From: Nonomuraea guangzhouensis | GTDB taxonomy: Bacteria > Actinomycetota > Actinomycetes > Streptosporangiales > Streptosporangiaceae | Assembly (NCBI RefSeq): GCF_019396345.1 | Contig: NZ_JAHKRM010000005.1 | Coordinates: 186,001 to 250,000, forward strand | Reading direction: 5' to 3' | Length of the DNA stretch: 64,000 nucleotides | Shown: piece by piece, positions 15,827 to 24,437 of the stretch | How the letters are laid out: each line of letters begins with the position of its first letter | How positions within the stretch are numbered: position 1 is the stretch's first letter | Notes under the pieces: model-generated | The model's database searches: none | What the model saw: only the letters and a program-made list of their open reading frames with translations | What the model was told of the DNA's origin: nothing | Translations under genes and position numbers: made by a program

Positions 15827-17620
15827 TTACTCGAGCCAGTTCCCATCGTTGGTGATCTTTAGTTCGCGCATTTTCCGGTACAGCGTCGTCCGGCCGATAC
15901 CGAGCTCTTCGGCCGCCCGCGACCGGTTGCCCCGCCACTTCGCCAGGGCCGTGACGATGGCGGTCCGTTCGGCTCGCTCGATGCCCGACAGCGACGCTGA
16001 GCGATGTGCTTCGGTGATGCGCGGCGGCAGATCATCGACCTGGATGACCGCGCCGCGCGCGGTGGCCGCGGCTGCCTGGAGGACGGACCGCAGCTCTCGG
16101 ACGTTGCCTGGCCAGTTCCAGCGCAGCAGCGCCTGCAAAGATGACGACGACAGCCGCCAGCGGACCCGGCCGTCGCTCAACGATTCGAGTATCTCCTCAG
16201 CGATGCCCGGAACGCATTCGCGCATCTCGGCCAAGGATGGCAGGTCGATCGTCACCGCCAGGCGATCGAGCAGGTCGCTGACCGCCTGGGGCGCGCGCGT
16301 GCGGTCGACGGTCGCGACGAGCAGCCCCCGCCGCTGCTTCGTCTGCCGCGCCGAATCCGACAGGATCGACTCCATTGCGGCAATGGCGCTGACCGGCATC
16401 TGCTCCGCGTGCCTGATCACCACGCGGCTGCCCGCGGCCATCCCGCGGACCGCGCGGGCAAGCCATTCCTGGGACGACGCCGCGTCGAACGTGGTCGCGT
16501 TCAGCACCAGCAGATCACGGCCCTCGGCCGACGCGAGTTGCGACGCGGTCCGTAGCCGCCCCGAGCCCGGCGGGCCGTTGAACGCGAGTACGTCGGCAGC
16601 CGCGGCGGCGGCCAGCACGCGGTCGCTGACCTCCGGGACCGCGTGGACCCGCAGCGCGGGCTTACCCCGCTGGACAGTCGCGGCCAGACCGGGACGGCGA
16701 CGACGGAACGGTTGGGCGGGGAATTCAAGCAGGTAAGCGGGCCCGTCGGCATCCACTATCCGCCGCGCCTCGACGGACAGCGCGACGTCGCCGACCGTGA
16801 CGTCCAGCTCGGCTGTGCCGTCCGTCCAGGCGTGCCGCTGGGCGGCTTCCCATAGCGCAACGTAGGTGGACGGGATCATCAGCGGCAGCAGCGCGGTGTC
16901 GGCCAGCACGCTGTCGTCGGTGAGAAGCATTGATGGGCCCCTGTGGGCTTTGGACCGTTGGAATGCTGAGACCAGGGTGGCCTCGCGCGCCCAGACCAGT
17001 TCCTTCAGCGCCTGCTCGACCTGACTCGCGGCGAGCTTGGTCAAGGACATCATCATCGGGTTCGCCGCCGCCGCGGTCGCCGCGAGCGAGAGGGATCCGG
17101 CCACGACACCGTTTCGAGGGCTGAGGATCGGTACGCCGGCGCACGCGAAGACCTGGAGCGCCTCGTTGAAGTGTTCGGCGCCGTGTACCCAGAGGGCTTG
17201 CTTGTCTTCGAGGGCTGTTCCCAGCCCATTGGTGCCGACAGTTGGCTCCGAGTAGTCGAATCCCTCGAGGACGTAGTGGTCGTCCAGCCGGTCGCGCTGC
17301 CGGAAGTCCGCGACCCGCCGGGCGATGATCCGGCCCGACCGGTTGGTCATCAGGACGGCGACGCCGAGATCAGCGAGTTCGCCTTCCAGGTGATCCAGAA
17401 TCGGAGCGGCCGCGCGGGTGAGCAAGCCGGATGCGTTGCCGCGCTCGATGCGGCGCGTTCGGATCTGCTCTGACGGGGTCGAGGCCGACACGCACCGCCG
17501 CCAGCTTCGCAGGATATCCGGCCGCACGTCGCTCGAGCGGAGCGCGGTGGTCAGCAGGCCGCCACTGACCAGGGCATGGCGCGCGGTCTGGAGACTTTCG
17601 TCACTATCTCCAGGCTTCAT
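15827..17620 (-). CDS. AcoR-like Fis-family transcriptional regulator with degenerate AAA+ domain
   Basis: 597 residues. Order: N-terminal GAF-type sensor (~60-210, with FDYSEPTVGTNGLGTAL and HFNEALQVFACAGVPI), a PAS-like middle (~235-310), an AAA+ remnant (~320-530) and a C-terminal Fis helix-turn-helix (RTAIVTALAKWRGNRSRAAEELGIGRTTLYRKM). Walker A is GPPGSGR at ~349-355: the essential Lys is Arg. No GAFTGA loop for sigma-54 contact is visible. It therefore cannot act as a normal sigma-54 activator; most actinobacteria lack sigma-54 and keep such proteins as ordinary regulators. It is divergent from the gene-poor region with repeats at 17819-17886, probably its operators. A likely ligand is an alcohol, ketone or acetoin-like compound, by family only. 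Confidence 0.88.
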   Translation of the reverse strand: MKPGDSDESLQTARHALVSGGLLTTALRSSDVRPDILRSWRRCVSASTPSEQIRTRRIERGNASGLLTRAAAPILDHLEGELADLGVAVLMTNRSGRIIARRVADFRQRDRLDDHYVLEGFDYSEPTVGTNGLGTALEDKQALWVHGAEHFNEALQVFACAGVPILSPRNGVVAGSLSLAATAAAANPMMMSLTKLAASQVEQALKELVWAREATLVSAFQRSKAHRGPSMLLTDDSVLADTALLPLMIPSTYVALWEAAQRHAWTDGTAELDVTVGDVALSVEARRIVDADGPAYLLEFPAQPFRRRRPGLAATVQRGKPALRVHAVPEVSDRVLAAAAAADVLAFNGPPGSGRLRTASQLASAEGRDLLVLNATTFDAASSQEWLARAVRGMAAGSRVVIRHAEQMPVSAIAAMESILSDSARQTKQRRGLLVATVDRTRAPQAVSDLLDRLAVTIDLPSLAEMRECVPGIAEEILESLSDGRVRWRLSSSSLQALLRWNWPGNVRELRSVLQAAAATARGAVIQVDDLPPRITEAHRSASLSGIERAERTAIVTALAKWRGNRSRAAEELGIGRTTLYRKMRELKITNDGNWLE

Positions 17621-18150
17621 GATCGTCTTCTCTTCATGATGATCTGAGGGTCCTCATGTAGGGAGCTTGGCGCCATGGGCACCTGTCCCGGTTATGCGCT
17701 GTTTCCATCACGGGTTCGCCCAGGTCTCAGCGGATCGGGCGATTGGCCCGGTGGGGGCACTTGGCAGCCCGACCGGGGCGGAGCGGACGCCATGGCCCGG
17801 CGTGCCGCTCAGCCGACAGGATTGCGCTCACCGTATTCACACTGTTCGAACGGGATTGCGCTCACTGTACCTGCACTGTTCCGAATCGGCACAGTTCAAA
17901 CCGGCAATGTGGTCACACACTTAGTGAGGAACCGCACCGGGCAGTGTCCATCCGTCTCAGGAATATCGCATACACCAACCGCCACGCCGACCCGCCCAGT
18001 GGGGTGGCGCGTGCCGGAAACGCTTCACTCGCCTTCGCCACGGCTGTTGCGACGTCAAATCATATTCACCGAGTACAGATTGGAGACCCGCTGTGATCTA
18101 TCGTCGTGCGTTGCCGCGTGACAGCGGCGCGGTTGCCCTGGGAGCGATTC
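17621..18150 (+). other. Intergenic region upstream of the Fis-type regulator; no gene seen
   Basis: I find no convincing coding frame here. The frames that are open have no family resemblance and unsteady codon use. The stretch is slightly less GC-rich than its surroundings and contains the 34-bp tandem repeat at 17819-17886. It probably once held the promoter of an operon controlled by the divergent regulator. Confidence 0.5.
17819..17886 (+). repeat. Two 34-bp tandem repeats, candidate regulator sites
   Basis: Copy 1 is at 17819-17852 and copy 2 at 17853-17886. Both begin GGATTGCGCTCAC and both contain CACTGTTC before GAA; about 28 of 34 positions agree. They lie about 200 bp upstream of the divergent Fis-type regulator, where enhancer-like sites for AcoR-type proteins are usually found. 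Confidence 0.55.
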
Positions 18151-18480
18151 GGTGAGAGCCACGCCATCAACATGGCCACCATCGGCATCTGGAACCGCCG
18201 CAAGCGCTACATGGACGAGGAATTCCTGTTCCGGGACAACAAATTCTTCTATTCACAAATCGGGCTGGCATAGCTCCTGCTCGACTACAACCCGGAACTC
18301 GGTGACAGCGGCCCGCTCGCCGGTCCGGCGGGTGCACCAGACCGAAGCGGTTACAAGGTGTGGGCAGCACGACGTATCACCTCGTCGGTACGGCACGTAT
18401 GGGCGACCCGGCGGCCCGAGATGATCCGCGCCGGCTGACGTTGAGTGCGCCACAGTCAAGTCCCCTACCTCCCCTCGGAG
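18151..18480 (+). pseudogene. Eroded oxidoreductase remnant (GMC C-terminal motif and an unidentified fragment)
   Basis: Two protein-like fragments remain. In one frame, 18151-18273 encodes an NMATIGIWNRRKRYMDEEF-type segment ending at a TAG; it looks like real protein but I cannot assign the family. In another frame, about 18361-18430 encodes GSTTYHLVGTARMGDPAARD, which resembles the C-terminal motif of GMC (glucose-methanol-choline) oxidoreductases, TTYHPVGTxRMG; the rest of that enzyme is missing. Stops and frame changes between the fragments indicate decay. The second frame runs on into the symporter gene, which is why that gene can seem to start too early. The regulator, these remnants and the symporter may be the relics of one catabolic operon. 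Confidence 0.4.
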
Positions 18481-18488
18481 GGATGAGC

Positions 18489-19808
18489 ATGGACCTGCCT
18501 CCAAGGAGGCCTACCTCAGATCACACGGGCATACCGAAGGCGTCGATGGTCGTCGCGGCCCTGTCCGCGGTGGTGGAGTGGTACGACTTCACGCTGTACC
18601 TGTTCATGGCCACGGTCATCGCCCGCGTCTTCTTCGGCCACAGTGCCGCCTCGGTGCTCACCACCCTTGCCCTGTTCGCCATCGCCTACCTGATGCGGCC
18701 GCTGGGCGCGCTCGTCTTCGGGCACATCGGCGACCGGTACGGCCGGCGCACGGTCCTGCTCGCTTCGATGGCGGTAATGGCGGTCGCCATGCTCGAAACC
18801 GCCCTGCTGCCAACCCGCGCGCAGATCGGGTCCGGGGCGGGGGCGTTGCTGTTGGCCTTGCGCTGCCTCGTGGGCTTCTCCGTCGGTGGCGAGTACATCG
18901 GAATCACCGCTTACCTGCTCGAGGGCGCGCCACCCCGTCGCCGTGGCCTGGTCGTGTCGCTGGCCGCGGCGGCCAGCGAGATCGGTGCGTTGCTCGCCGT
19001 GGCCGTGGCCGCGATCACCGTGTCGCTGTTCGACGGCGCCGCCCTGGACAGTTGGGGCTGGCGCCTGCCCTTCCTGTTCGGCGCGCTGCTGGCGGCCGCT
19101 ACCTTGGTGGCTCGGTCGACCATACGCGAGTCCCCGGCGTTCGAGCAGGAGAAACGCGCCCATGCCGGTCGTCATGCCCCGCTGCGGTTGATGCTGCGTA
19201 CCCAGCGCCCTGGCTTCTGTCGGACGTTCGCGATCTCGGCGCTCGCCTCGGTCACCTACTACGTCGGCATCACCTATGTGCCGACCTATCTGAGCTCTGT
19301 GGGGGGCTTGGCCGAGCGGGATTCGCTGTGGCTGTCGACCATCGCGGCGGCCGTGGTCATCGTGGTCACTCCGTTCGCCGGCGCGTTGTCCGACCGGGTA
19401 GGGCGCCGGTTCGCGCTGTTGCTGTTCGGCGTGCTGTCGCTGGCCTTGCCGGTGGCGATGTTCACCTTCATGGCCGACGTCACCGTCCTGCGTGCGGTGA
19501 CCGGCGCCGTGGTGCTGGCCGTGCTGGCCGGCAGCATCCGCGCGGTCAGCACGGCCGCCACCGCGGAGCAGTTCCCGGTCGCCGGCCGGCTCTCCGGGCT
19601 GGCCGTGGGTGCGACGGCCGCGACCACCGTGTTCGGCGGCCTCACCCCGTATCTGGCACAGGCCATGACCGATGCGAGCGGCTGGGCCCCCGCGCCCGGT
19701 GTCCTGGTTGCCGCTGTCGCGGTGGTCGTCCTTCCGGTGCTGTGGTGGATGCCGGAGACCGCGCCCGTGCGCGCCGTTTCGCCGCGCCCGGAGGCGTCCC
19801 CCGCGTGA
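18489..19808 (+). CDS. MFS transporter, metabolite:H+ symporter (MHS) type
   Basis: 439 residues from the ATG at 18489, which has CGGAGGG 6 bp upstream; the ATG at 18483 abuts that site. Twelve hydrophobic segments are seen. Diagnostic pieces: VVEWYDFTLYLFMATVI near the N-terminus, FGHIGDRYGRRTVLLASM (the loop 2-3 MFS motif), GFSVGGEYIGITAYLLEGAP and ALSDRVGRRFALLLFGV. These fit the ProP/alpha-ketoglutarate/citrate-proline symporter group, so an organic acid or compatible solute is the likely cargo. It lies downstream of an eroded oxidoreductase and may have belonged to the same operon. Confidence 0.9.
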   Translation: MDLPPRRPTSDHTGIPKASMVVAALSAVVEWYDFTLYLFMATVIARVFFGHSAASVLTTLALFAIAYLMRPLGALVFGHIGDRYGRRTVLLASMAVMAVAMLETALLPTRAQIGSGAGALLLALRCLVGFSVGGEYIGITAYLLEGAPPRRRGLVVSLAAAASEIGALLAVAVAAITVSLFDGAALDSWGWRLPFLFGALLAAATLVARSTIRESPAFEQEKRAHAGRHAPLRLMLRTQRPGFCRTFAISALASVTYYVGITYVPTYLSSVGGLAERDSLWLSTIAAAVVIVVTPFAGALSDRVGRRFALLLFGVLSLALPVAMFTFMADVTVLRAVTGAVVLAVLAGSIRAVSTAATAEQFPVAGRLSGLAVGATAATTVFGGLTPYLAQAMTDASGWAPAPGVLVAAVAVVVLPVLWWMPETAPVRAVSPRPEASPA

Positions 19809-19893
19809 GCCCAGGTATGCGATCTGCCAGGTAGCCAACCACGTGAAACGCTCGTGCGCGCAGTCTGGTACGACCAGCAAGGTTTCGCCGCAC

Positions 19894-19925
19894 GCCGAAG
19901 CCGACCGCGGGTCAGCCGATCGCCC
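19894..19925 (+). repeat. Copy 2 of a 32-bp dispersed duplication
   Basis: It matches 12999-13030, the end of the DeoR gene, at 31 of 32 bases. Here it lies in the non-coding gap between the symporter and the thioesterase, so it looks like a leftover of a past rearrangement. Confidence 0.6.
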
Positions 19926-19982
19926 AGCCGTCGCCTTGTGCGTGGCGGCCGGGGCCGGGGAGCCGCGCAGGATGGAGAGGCC

Positions 19983-20456
19983 ATGGAAGACCAGATGCGA
20001 CAGCCGCAGGCGAGCCCCGAGGTGCGGGCGCGCATCCAGGCCAGTTTCGATCGGCAGGGACTGATGCGCCATCTCGGTGCGCGCATTGTCCACATCGCAG
20101 CGGGATGCGTACGCATCGTGCTTCCCAGCCGGCCGGAAGTCACCCAGCAGCACGGTTACGTCCACGCGGGAGCCAGCAGCGCCATCGCGGACAGCGCGGG
20201 CGGCTATGCGGCGTTCACGCTGGCCCCGGAGAACACGTCGGTGCTCACGGTCGAGTACAAGATCAATCTCCTGGCGCCTGCCGAAGGCGATCACATCGAG
20301 GCCGTGGGGACGGTCCTGAGGTCCGGGCGAACGCTGGCCGTGTGCCAACTGGAAGTGTTCGGCGTCCAGGACGGGCACCGGTCGCTCGTCGCGACAGGCC
20401 AGCAGACGCTGATGTTCGTCAAGGAAAGAGCCGAACAGCCGGACGACCAGCGCTGA
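19983..20456 (+). CDS. PaaI family hotdog-fold thioesterase
   Basis: 157 residues. The hotdog core is clear: QQHGYVHAGASSAIADSAGGYAAFTL carries the HGG-like turn and the Asp of the active site, followed by VEYKINLLAPAEGDHIEAVGTVLRSGRTLAVCQLEVF. It should hydrolyse acyl- or aryl-CoA thioesters. ATG 19983 follows GGAGAGG. It is 174 bp downstream of the symporter gene in the same direction. It converges with the histidine kinase gene at 20470 with only 13 bp between stops. Confidence 0.88.
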   Translation: MEDQMRQPQASPEVRARIQASFDRQGLMRHLGARIVHIAAGCVRIVLPSRPEVTQQHGYVHAGASSAIADSAGGYAAFTLAPENTSVLTVEYKINLLAPAEGDHIEAVGTVLRSGRTLAVCQLEVFGVQDGHRSLVATGQQTLMFVKERAEQPDDQR

Positions 20457-20469
20457 ATCGTCGTGAGGG

Positions 20470-21567
20470 TCAGCACTGGCCACTGTCGTCCGTAGCAGGC
20501 ATCGCATCCTCAGCTCCCGCGAAAGCCACGACGAGCTCCAACCCGCCCCCCGGGTTGGGGCTCGCTCGCACGTCGGCCCCGTGAGCCTTCGCGATCGACG
20601 CGACGATCGACAACCCGAGCCCGGCGCCCTGTCCACGGGTCGTCTGCAGCCGCCGGAAGGGCTCGAAGAGATCGCCGAAACGTTCCTGGGGCACGTGCGG
20701 GCCGGTGTTGCGGACCGTCAGAACTCCACGGGAGAGCGCTACCTCGACGGTTCCGCCGGGATGGTTGTAGCGGACCGCGTTGTCGAGGAGGTTGGTGACG
20801 AGCCGGTTCAGCAGGACAGGGTCCCCATCGACGACGAACGGCTCCGTTCGTTCCGTCACGGTGACGCCGTCCGAGCCTCTCTCCGTCAGGACGAGCCGTA
20901 CCACCTGGTCCAGGGCCACCGGACTCCTGTCGTCCAGGCCGTGTTCCGCCTGGGCCAGGACCAGCAGGGCGTCGATGAGCTTCTCCGCGCGGTGGTTGTG
21001 GAGCAGGAGCGTGCCGCGGATCGCCCCGACGTCCTCGGGGAGCCCGATCTCGATCGCCGCCCGCTGGACGGCCAGCGGGGTCCGCAACTCGTGGGAGGCG
21101 TTCGCGATGAACCGCCGCTGTCCCGCGACGGAGCGTTCGAGCCGGTCGAGCATCGCGTCGAAGGTGTCGGCCAGTTCCTTCAGCTCGTCCTTCGGCCCGG
21201 CGAGCGCGATCCGTTCGTGCAGGGTCGACAGGGACAGTCGCTGCGCGGTGGCGGTGATCCGGTGGATGGGCCGCAGGATCCGCCCGGCGACCAGCCATCC
21301 GACGACCAAGGAGACCAGCGCCAGGATCCCGACCGTCAACGCGGTCACCCTCCACTGGTGACTGATCACGTTGTTCACCAGCTGCGGCAGTGGTAGCCGC
21401 ACCCCCCTCGTCGGCGTGATCGGTGCCACCGCTCCCCCGGGCAGCCGGCCGATCTGCGTGTCCAGTGTCTGGCGCAGCAGGAGGTTGACCGTGACCAGCA
21501 ACACGACCGAGGTCAGCAGGAACAGTCCGGAGTAGATCAGCGTGAGCCGTACGCGGATCGTCGTCAC
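20470..21567 (-). CDS. Sensor histidine kinase (two-component)
   Basis: 365 residues. Two membrane spans (~residues 8-30 and ~70-92) flank a short extracytoplasmic loop of about 40 residues. Then come HAMP, the H-box RRFIANASHELRTPLAVQ with the phosphorylated His, the N-box NLLDNAVRYN, and G-boxes GQGAGLGLSIVASI. The GTG at 21567 overlaps the regulator stop (GTGA), so it pairs with the upstream response regulator. It is divergent from the S41 peptidase and MacB-type exporter, the probable targets. The tiny sensor loop resembles intramembrane-sensing kinases that watch cell-envelope or peptide stress. Confidence 0.92.
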   Translation of the reverse strand: MTTIRVRLTLIYSGLFLLTSVVLLVTVNLLLRQTLDTQIGRLPGGAVAPITPTRGVRLPLPQLVNNVISHQWRVTALTVGILALVSLVVGWLVAGRILRPIHRITATAQRLSLSTLHERIALAGPKDELKELADTFDAMLDRLERSVAGQRRFIANASHELRTPLAVQRAAIEIGLPEDVGAIRGTLLLHNHRAEKLIDALLVLAQAEHGLDDRSPVALDQVVRLVLTERGSDGVTVTERTEPFVVDGDPVLLNRLVTNLLDNAVRYNHPGGTVEVALSRGVLTVRNTGPHVPQERFGDLFEPFRRLQTTRGQGAGLGLSIVASIAKAHGADVRASPNPGGGLELVVAFAGAEDAMPATDDSGQC

Positions 21568-22229
21568 AGCAAGTATCCCGCACCGGGAACCGTCTGAATG
21601 CACGGCGGGTCGCCCAGCTTGGCCCGTAGGCGGCTGACCAGGACCCGCACCACCGTGGTGAACGGATCGGCGTTCTCGTCCCATGCCTCTTCGAGCAGCC
21701 GTTCGGAGCTCACGACCGCGCCGTCCGCCCTCATCAGCACCTCAAGGACGGCGAACTCCTTGAGCGACAGGTGCAGGTGCCGCCCGTCCCGCGAGGCTTG
21801 CAGCCGGTGAGTGTCGAGCACGATGCCGTGCCGCGTCAGCACCGGTGGTATCTGCGACTGGCTGCGCCGCCCCAGCGCCCGCACCCGGGCGACCAGCTCG
21901 GCGTAGTCGAACGGTTTGGGCAGGTAGTCGTCGGCCCCCATCCCGAGACCCGCGACGCGCTCCGGCACCGACGCCGCCGCCGTCATCATCAGGATCCGCG
22001 TACGGCTCCCGCGCGCCACCAGCTCGCGGCACACGAGGTCGCCGTGCAGCTCGGGCAGGTCCCGATCCAGCACGAGAACGTCGTAGTCGTGCACCGCCAA
22101 GCGCTCCACCGCGGCGGCCCCGTCGTACACCACGTCGACGGCCATGGCATGGCGGCGCAACCCCACCGCCACGAGATCGGCCAGGTCTCGTTCGTCTTCG
22201 GCCACCAGAACCCGCATGCCGACGTTCAT
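21564..22229 (-). CDS. OmpR/PhoB family response regulator
   Basis: 221 residues. Receiver domain: acidic pair EDE, phospho-acceptor Asp in VLVLDRDLPELHG, and the conserved Lys in YLPKPFDYAEL. The C-terminal winged helix (LKEFAVLEVLMRADGAVVSSERLLEEAWDENADPFTTVVRVLVSRLRAKLG) is complete. ATG 22229 or ATG 22217 (MRVLVAED) are both possible starts; the shorter matches the family better. It is coupled to the kinase by a GTGA overlap. An 18-bp dyad at 22253-22270 sits between this gene and the S41 peptidase gene and is a likely binding site. Confidence 0.92.
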   Translation of the reverse strand: MNVGMRVLVAEDERDLADLVAVGLRRHAMAVDVVYDGAAAVERLAVHDYDVLVLDRDLPELHGDLVCRELVARGSRTRILMMTAAASVPERVAGLGMGADDYLPKPFDYAELVARVRALGRRSQSQIPPVLTRHGIVLDTHRLQASRDGRHLHLSLKEFAVLEVLMRADGAVVSSERLLEEAWDENADPFTTVVRVLVSRLRAKLGDPPCIQTVPGAGYLL

Positions 22230-22252
22230 ACCCGAACCGGGGTTTCACTGGC

Positions 22253-22270
22253 GTTAACGGATCCGTTCAC
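22253..22270. promoter_or_regulatory. Near-perfect 18-bp dyad, candidate response-regulator operator
   Basis: GTTAACGG at 22253-22260 and CCGTTCAC at 22263-22270 are inverted copies with one mismatch around an AT centre. TTCAC also recurs at 22244-22248 and 22266-22270, 22 bp apart, the two-turn spacing favoured by OmpR-type regulators. The site lies in the 76-bp gap between the regulator and the S41 peptidase gene. Confidence 0.45.
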
Positions 22271-22305
22271 GACCGTGCAACCCGCTTCAGGCCACGCTGG
22301 CGGCC

Positions 22306-23634
22306 ATGATCAGAGCCCTCTGCGCCGCCGTCCTGATGGCGGCCTGCTCCCTGTCCGCACCAGCGTCAGCATCGGCCACTCCAGGCGGGGGGTGCGCCAC
22401 CAGCACGGCGCCACCGCCGAGATCGGCACCGCCTACCTCGGTGAACACGCTCCGCCAGGCGTACTTCTGCGTGCTGGACAACTATTACAGCGGCCCGGCC
22501 ATGGATGCGAAGGCGCTGCTGAAGAGCGCCTTCGCCGCCTACACCCAGAACCTGATGCGGCGCGGCGCCGACCGGGCCGACCTTCGGCTGCCCGCCCTGA
22601 CCGGGAACCGCGACACCGACTGGGCCGCCTTCGCGAAAGTCCTCGGCGCCGGCGACCCCGCCGCCCTGAGCGCCGCGATCACCGGCATGGTCGCCGGACT
22701 GCACGACAACCATGCCCGCTCGGTCCGGCCGACCCCGTCGCAAGAGGGCGGCCAAACCGGAACGGGCATCGTGGGCGCGTCGGCTCAGCAGGGAGGATCG
22801 CAGCTCGACCCCGCGGCCCGGCCACCGATGTTCATCACCCGCGTCCTGCCCGGCAGCCCCGCCGCCAAGGCCGACATCAGACCCGGTGACATCATCGTCA
22901 AGGCCGACGGCGTGCCCGCGTTCATCGGAGACACCGTGAATCAGAGCATCCTCGACGTCTTCGCCTCCGGCACGGTACGGCTCACGCTCAAGCGGCCCAC
23001 GACGGGACGGACCCGCACCGTCGAGCTCAGACAGGGCCCTATCACGCGGCCGGCTCCGACGGTGACGTCAAAGAAGCTCGCCGACGGCGTCACCTACGTC
23101 CAACTGCCCGGATTCTACGAAGGCGCCGCCGACCAGGTCATCGCCAAGCTGCAGGGGAAGCCGAAGGCGGTGGTCCTCGATCTGCGCGGCAACGGCGGCG
23201 GGTCGCCTCGCGAGGTCACGCGGCTGCTCGGCGCGTTCGCGCACGGCAAGATCACCAGCTACTTCTGCCCGCTCAAGGGCGACTGCGTGCCCAACCGGAC
23301 CGACGACAGCGTCCCGCTGCTCGGCTCGCGCCTGATCGTCCTCACCGACCGCGGATGCGCCTCGGCCTGTGAGGACTTCAGCGCGGCGGTCAAAGACAAC
23401 GGCCTGGGCACCCTCATCGGGACCCGCACCGCTGGGGCCGTCTCCGGCCCCAGCGAGGCATACCTCCTCGACGACGGCAGCGCCGTGGCCCTGCCCAGGG
23501 TCCGGCACCTCGGGCCCGCCCGCGAAATCATCGACACGATCGGCGTACCGGTCGACCATTACGCCCCCATGACCGCCCTCGACCTGGCCACCGGGCGCGA
23601 CCCGGGCGTGACCAAGGCACTGGCGCTTCTTTGA
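22306..23634 (+). CDS. Secreted S41 family peptidase with PDZ domain
   Basis: 442 residues. Residues ~1-24 form a signal peptide (MIRALCAAVLMAACSLSAPASASA; a Cys lies within it, so a lipoprotein is possible). A PDZ domain spans ~170-240 (FITRVLPGSPAAKADIRPGDIIVKADG). The S41 core follows: VVLDLRGNGGGSPREV and TDRGCASACEDF with the expected nucleophile Ser353. The Lys that completes the Ser/Lys dyad in CtpA/Prc enzymes, about 25 residues later, is not there (TAGAVSG), so the mechanism may follow the S41B/IRBP-like branch. It is divergent from the two-component pair and followed 51 bp later by the ABC exporter. Confidence 0.87.
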   Translation: MIRALCAAVLMAACSLSAPASASATPGGGCATSTAPPPRSAPPTSVNTLRQAYFCVLDNYYSGPAMDAKALLKSAFAAYTQNLMRRGADRADLRLPALTGNRDTDWAAFAKVLGAGDPAALSAAITGMVAGLHDNHARSVRPTPSQEGGQTGTGIVGASAQQGGSQLDPAARPPMFITRVLPGSPAAKADIRPGDIIVKADGVPAFIGDTVNQSILDVFASGTVRLTLKRPTTGRTRTVELRQGPITRPAPTVTSKKLADGVTYVQLPGFYEGAADQVIAKLQGKPKAVVLDLRGNGGGSPREVTRLLGAFAHGKITSYFCPLKGDCVPNRTDDSVPLLGSRLIVLTDRGCASACEDFSAAVKDNGLGTLIGTRTAGAVSGPSEAYLLDDGSAVALPRVRHLGPAREIIDTIGVPVDHYAPMTALDLATGRDPGVTKALALL

Positions 23635-23685
23635 CGCGCCGGCTCACGGCATGTGGAAGAACCGGACCTATCGAAGGAGTGGATC

Positions 23686-24432
23686 GTGAGCAATGCCGCC
23701 GACGCGCCCGTACTGAGCGCCCGCGGGTTACGAAGGGAGTACGGCAAGGGAGAAGGGCTGGTACGCGCCGTCGACGGGGTCGATCTCGACGTCAGCGCGG
23801 GAGAGACGGTATCGATCATGGGACCCAGCGGCTGCGGTAAGTCCACGCTGCTGCACCTGCTCGGCGGGCTGGACCGGTCCTCGGGTGGCGAGGTGTCGCT
23901 GAACGGCCGGCGCATCGACAACATCAGCGAGAAGGCCCTGGCCAGGATGCGACGGACCGACGTCAGCTACGTCTTCCAGTCCTTCCACCTGATGGAGGAG
24001 CTCACCGCCGTCGAGAACGTCGAGCTGTCGGCGTTGCTGGCCGGACGCTCGCCGCGGGCCGCCCGGCGGCGCGCGGAGGAACTGCTGGATCAGCTCGGCC
24101 TCGCCGGCCGGTCGCGCTTCCTGCCCTCCGCGCTCTCCGGCGGCCAGCGGCAGCGGGTCGCGGTCGCCCGGGCGCTGAGCAACGAGCCGCTGGTCGTCCT
24201 CGCCGACGAACCGACCGGCAACCTGGACAGCGCCGCCACCCTGGACGTCCTCCAACTGTTCAAGGACCTGCACGAGTCCGGGCAGACGCTGGTCATCGTC
24301 ACCCACGACGCGCGGATCGCGGCCACCGCGGACCGGAGGTTCTCGATGCGCGACGGCGCGCTCGTGGACGAGACCCGGCTGACCGGTGACACCACCGGGC
24401 AGCTCGGCGCGCTCGTCGGGCTGGAGGACTGA
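23686..24432 (+). CDS. ABC transporter ATP-binding protein, MacB/LolD type
   Basis: 248 residues from the GTG at 23686, with GAAGGAG 6 bp upstream. Walker [11 protein letters not shown]-loop [20 protein letters not shown], signature [15 protein letters not shown], Walker [15 protein letters not shown] and H-loop VTHDARIAA are all present. The TGNLD version of the D-loop is typical of the MacB/LolD/BceA family. It pairs with the 608-residue FtsX-type permease that starts 5 bp after its stop. With the short-loop kinase upstream, the set resembles Bce-type peptide sensing and resistance modules. Confidence 0.93.
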   Translation: MSNAADAPVLSARGLRREYGKGEGLVRAVDGVDLDVSAGETVSIMGPSGCGKSTLLHLLGGLDRSSGGEVSLNGRRIDNISEKALARMRRTDVSYVFQSFHLMEELTAVENVELSALLAGRSPRAARRRAEELLDQLGLAGRSRFLPSALSGGQRQRVAVARALSNEPLVVLADEPTGNLDSAATLDVLQLFKDLHESGQTLVIVTHDARIAATADRRFSMRDGALVDETRLTGDTTGQLGALVGLED

Positions 24433-24437
24433 CCGGA

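Noticed and set aside
17621..17900. Sigma-54 (-24/-12) promoter
   Set aside because: I saw no GG-N10-GC element, and the adjacent activator lacks GAFTGA and the Walker Lys.
18360..18488. Upstream extension of the symporter gene
   Set aside because: These codons carry a GMC-type motif, not symporter sequence, and a strong SD precedes the ATG at 18489.
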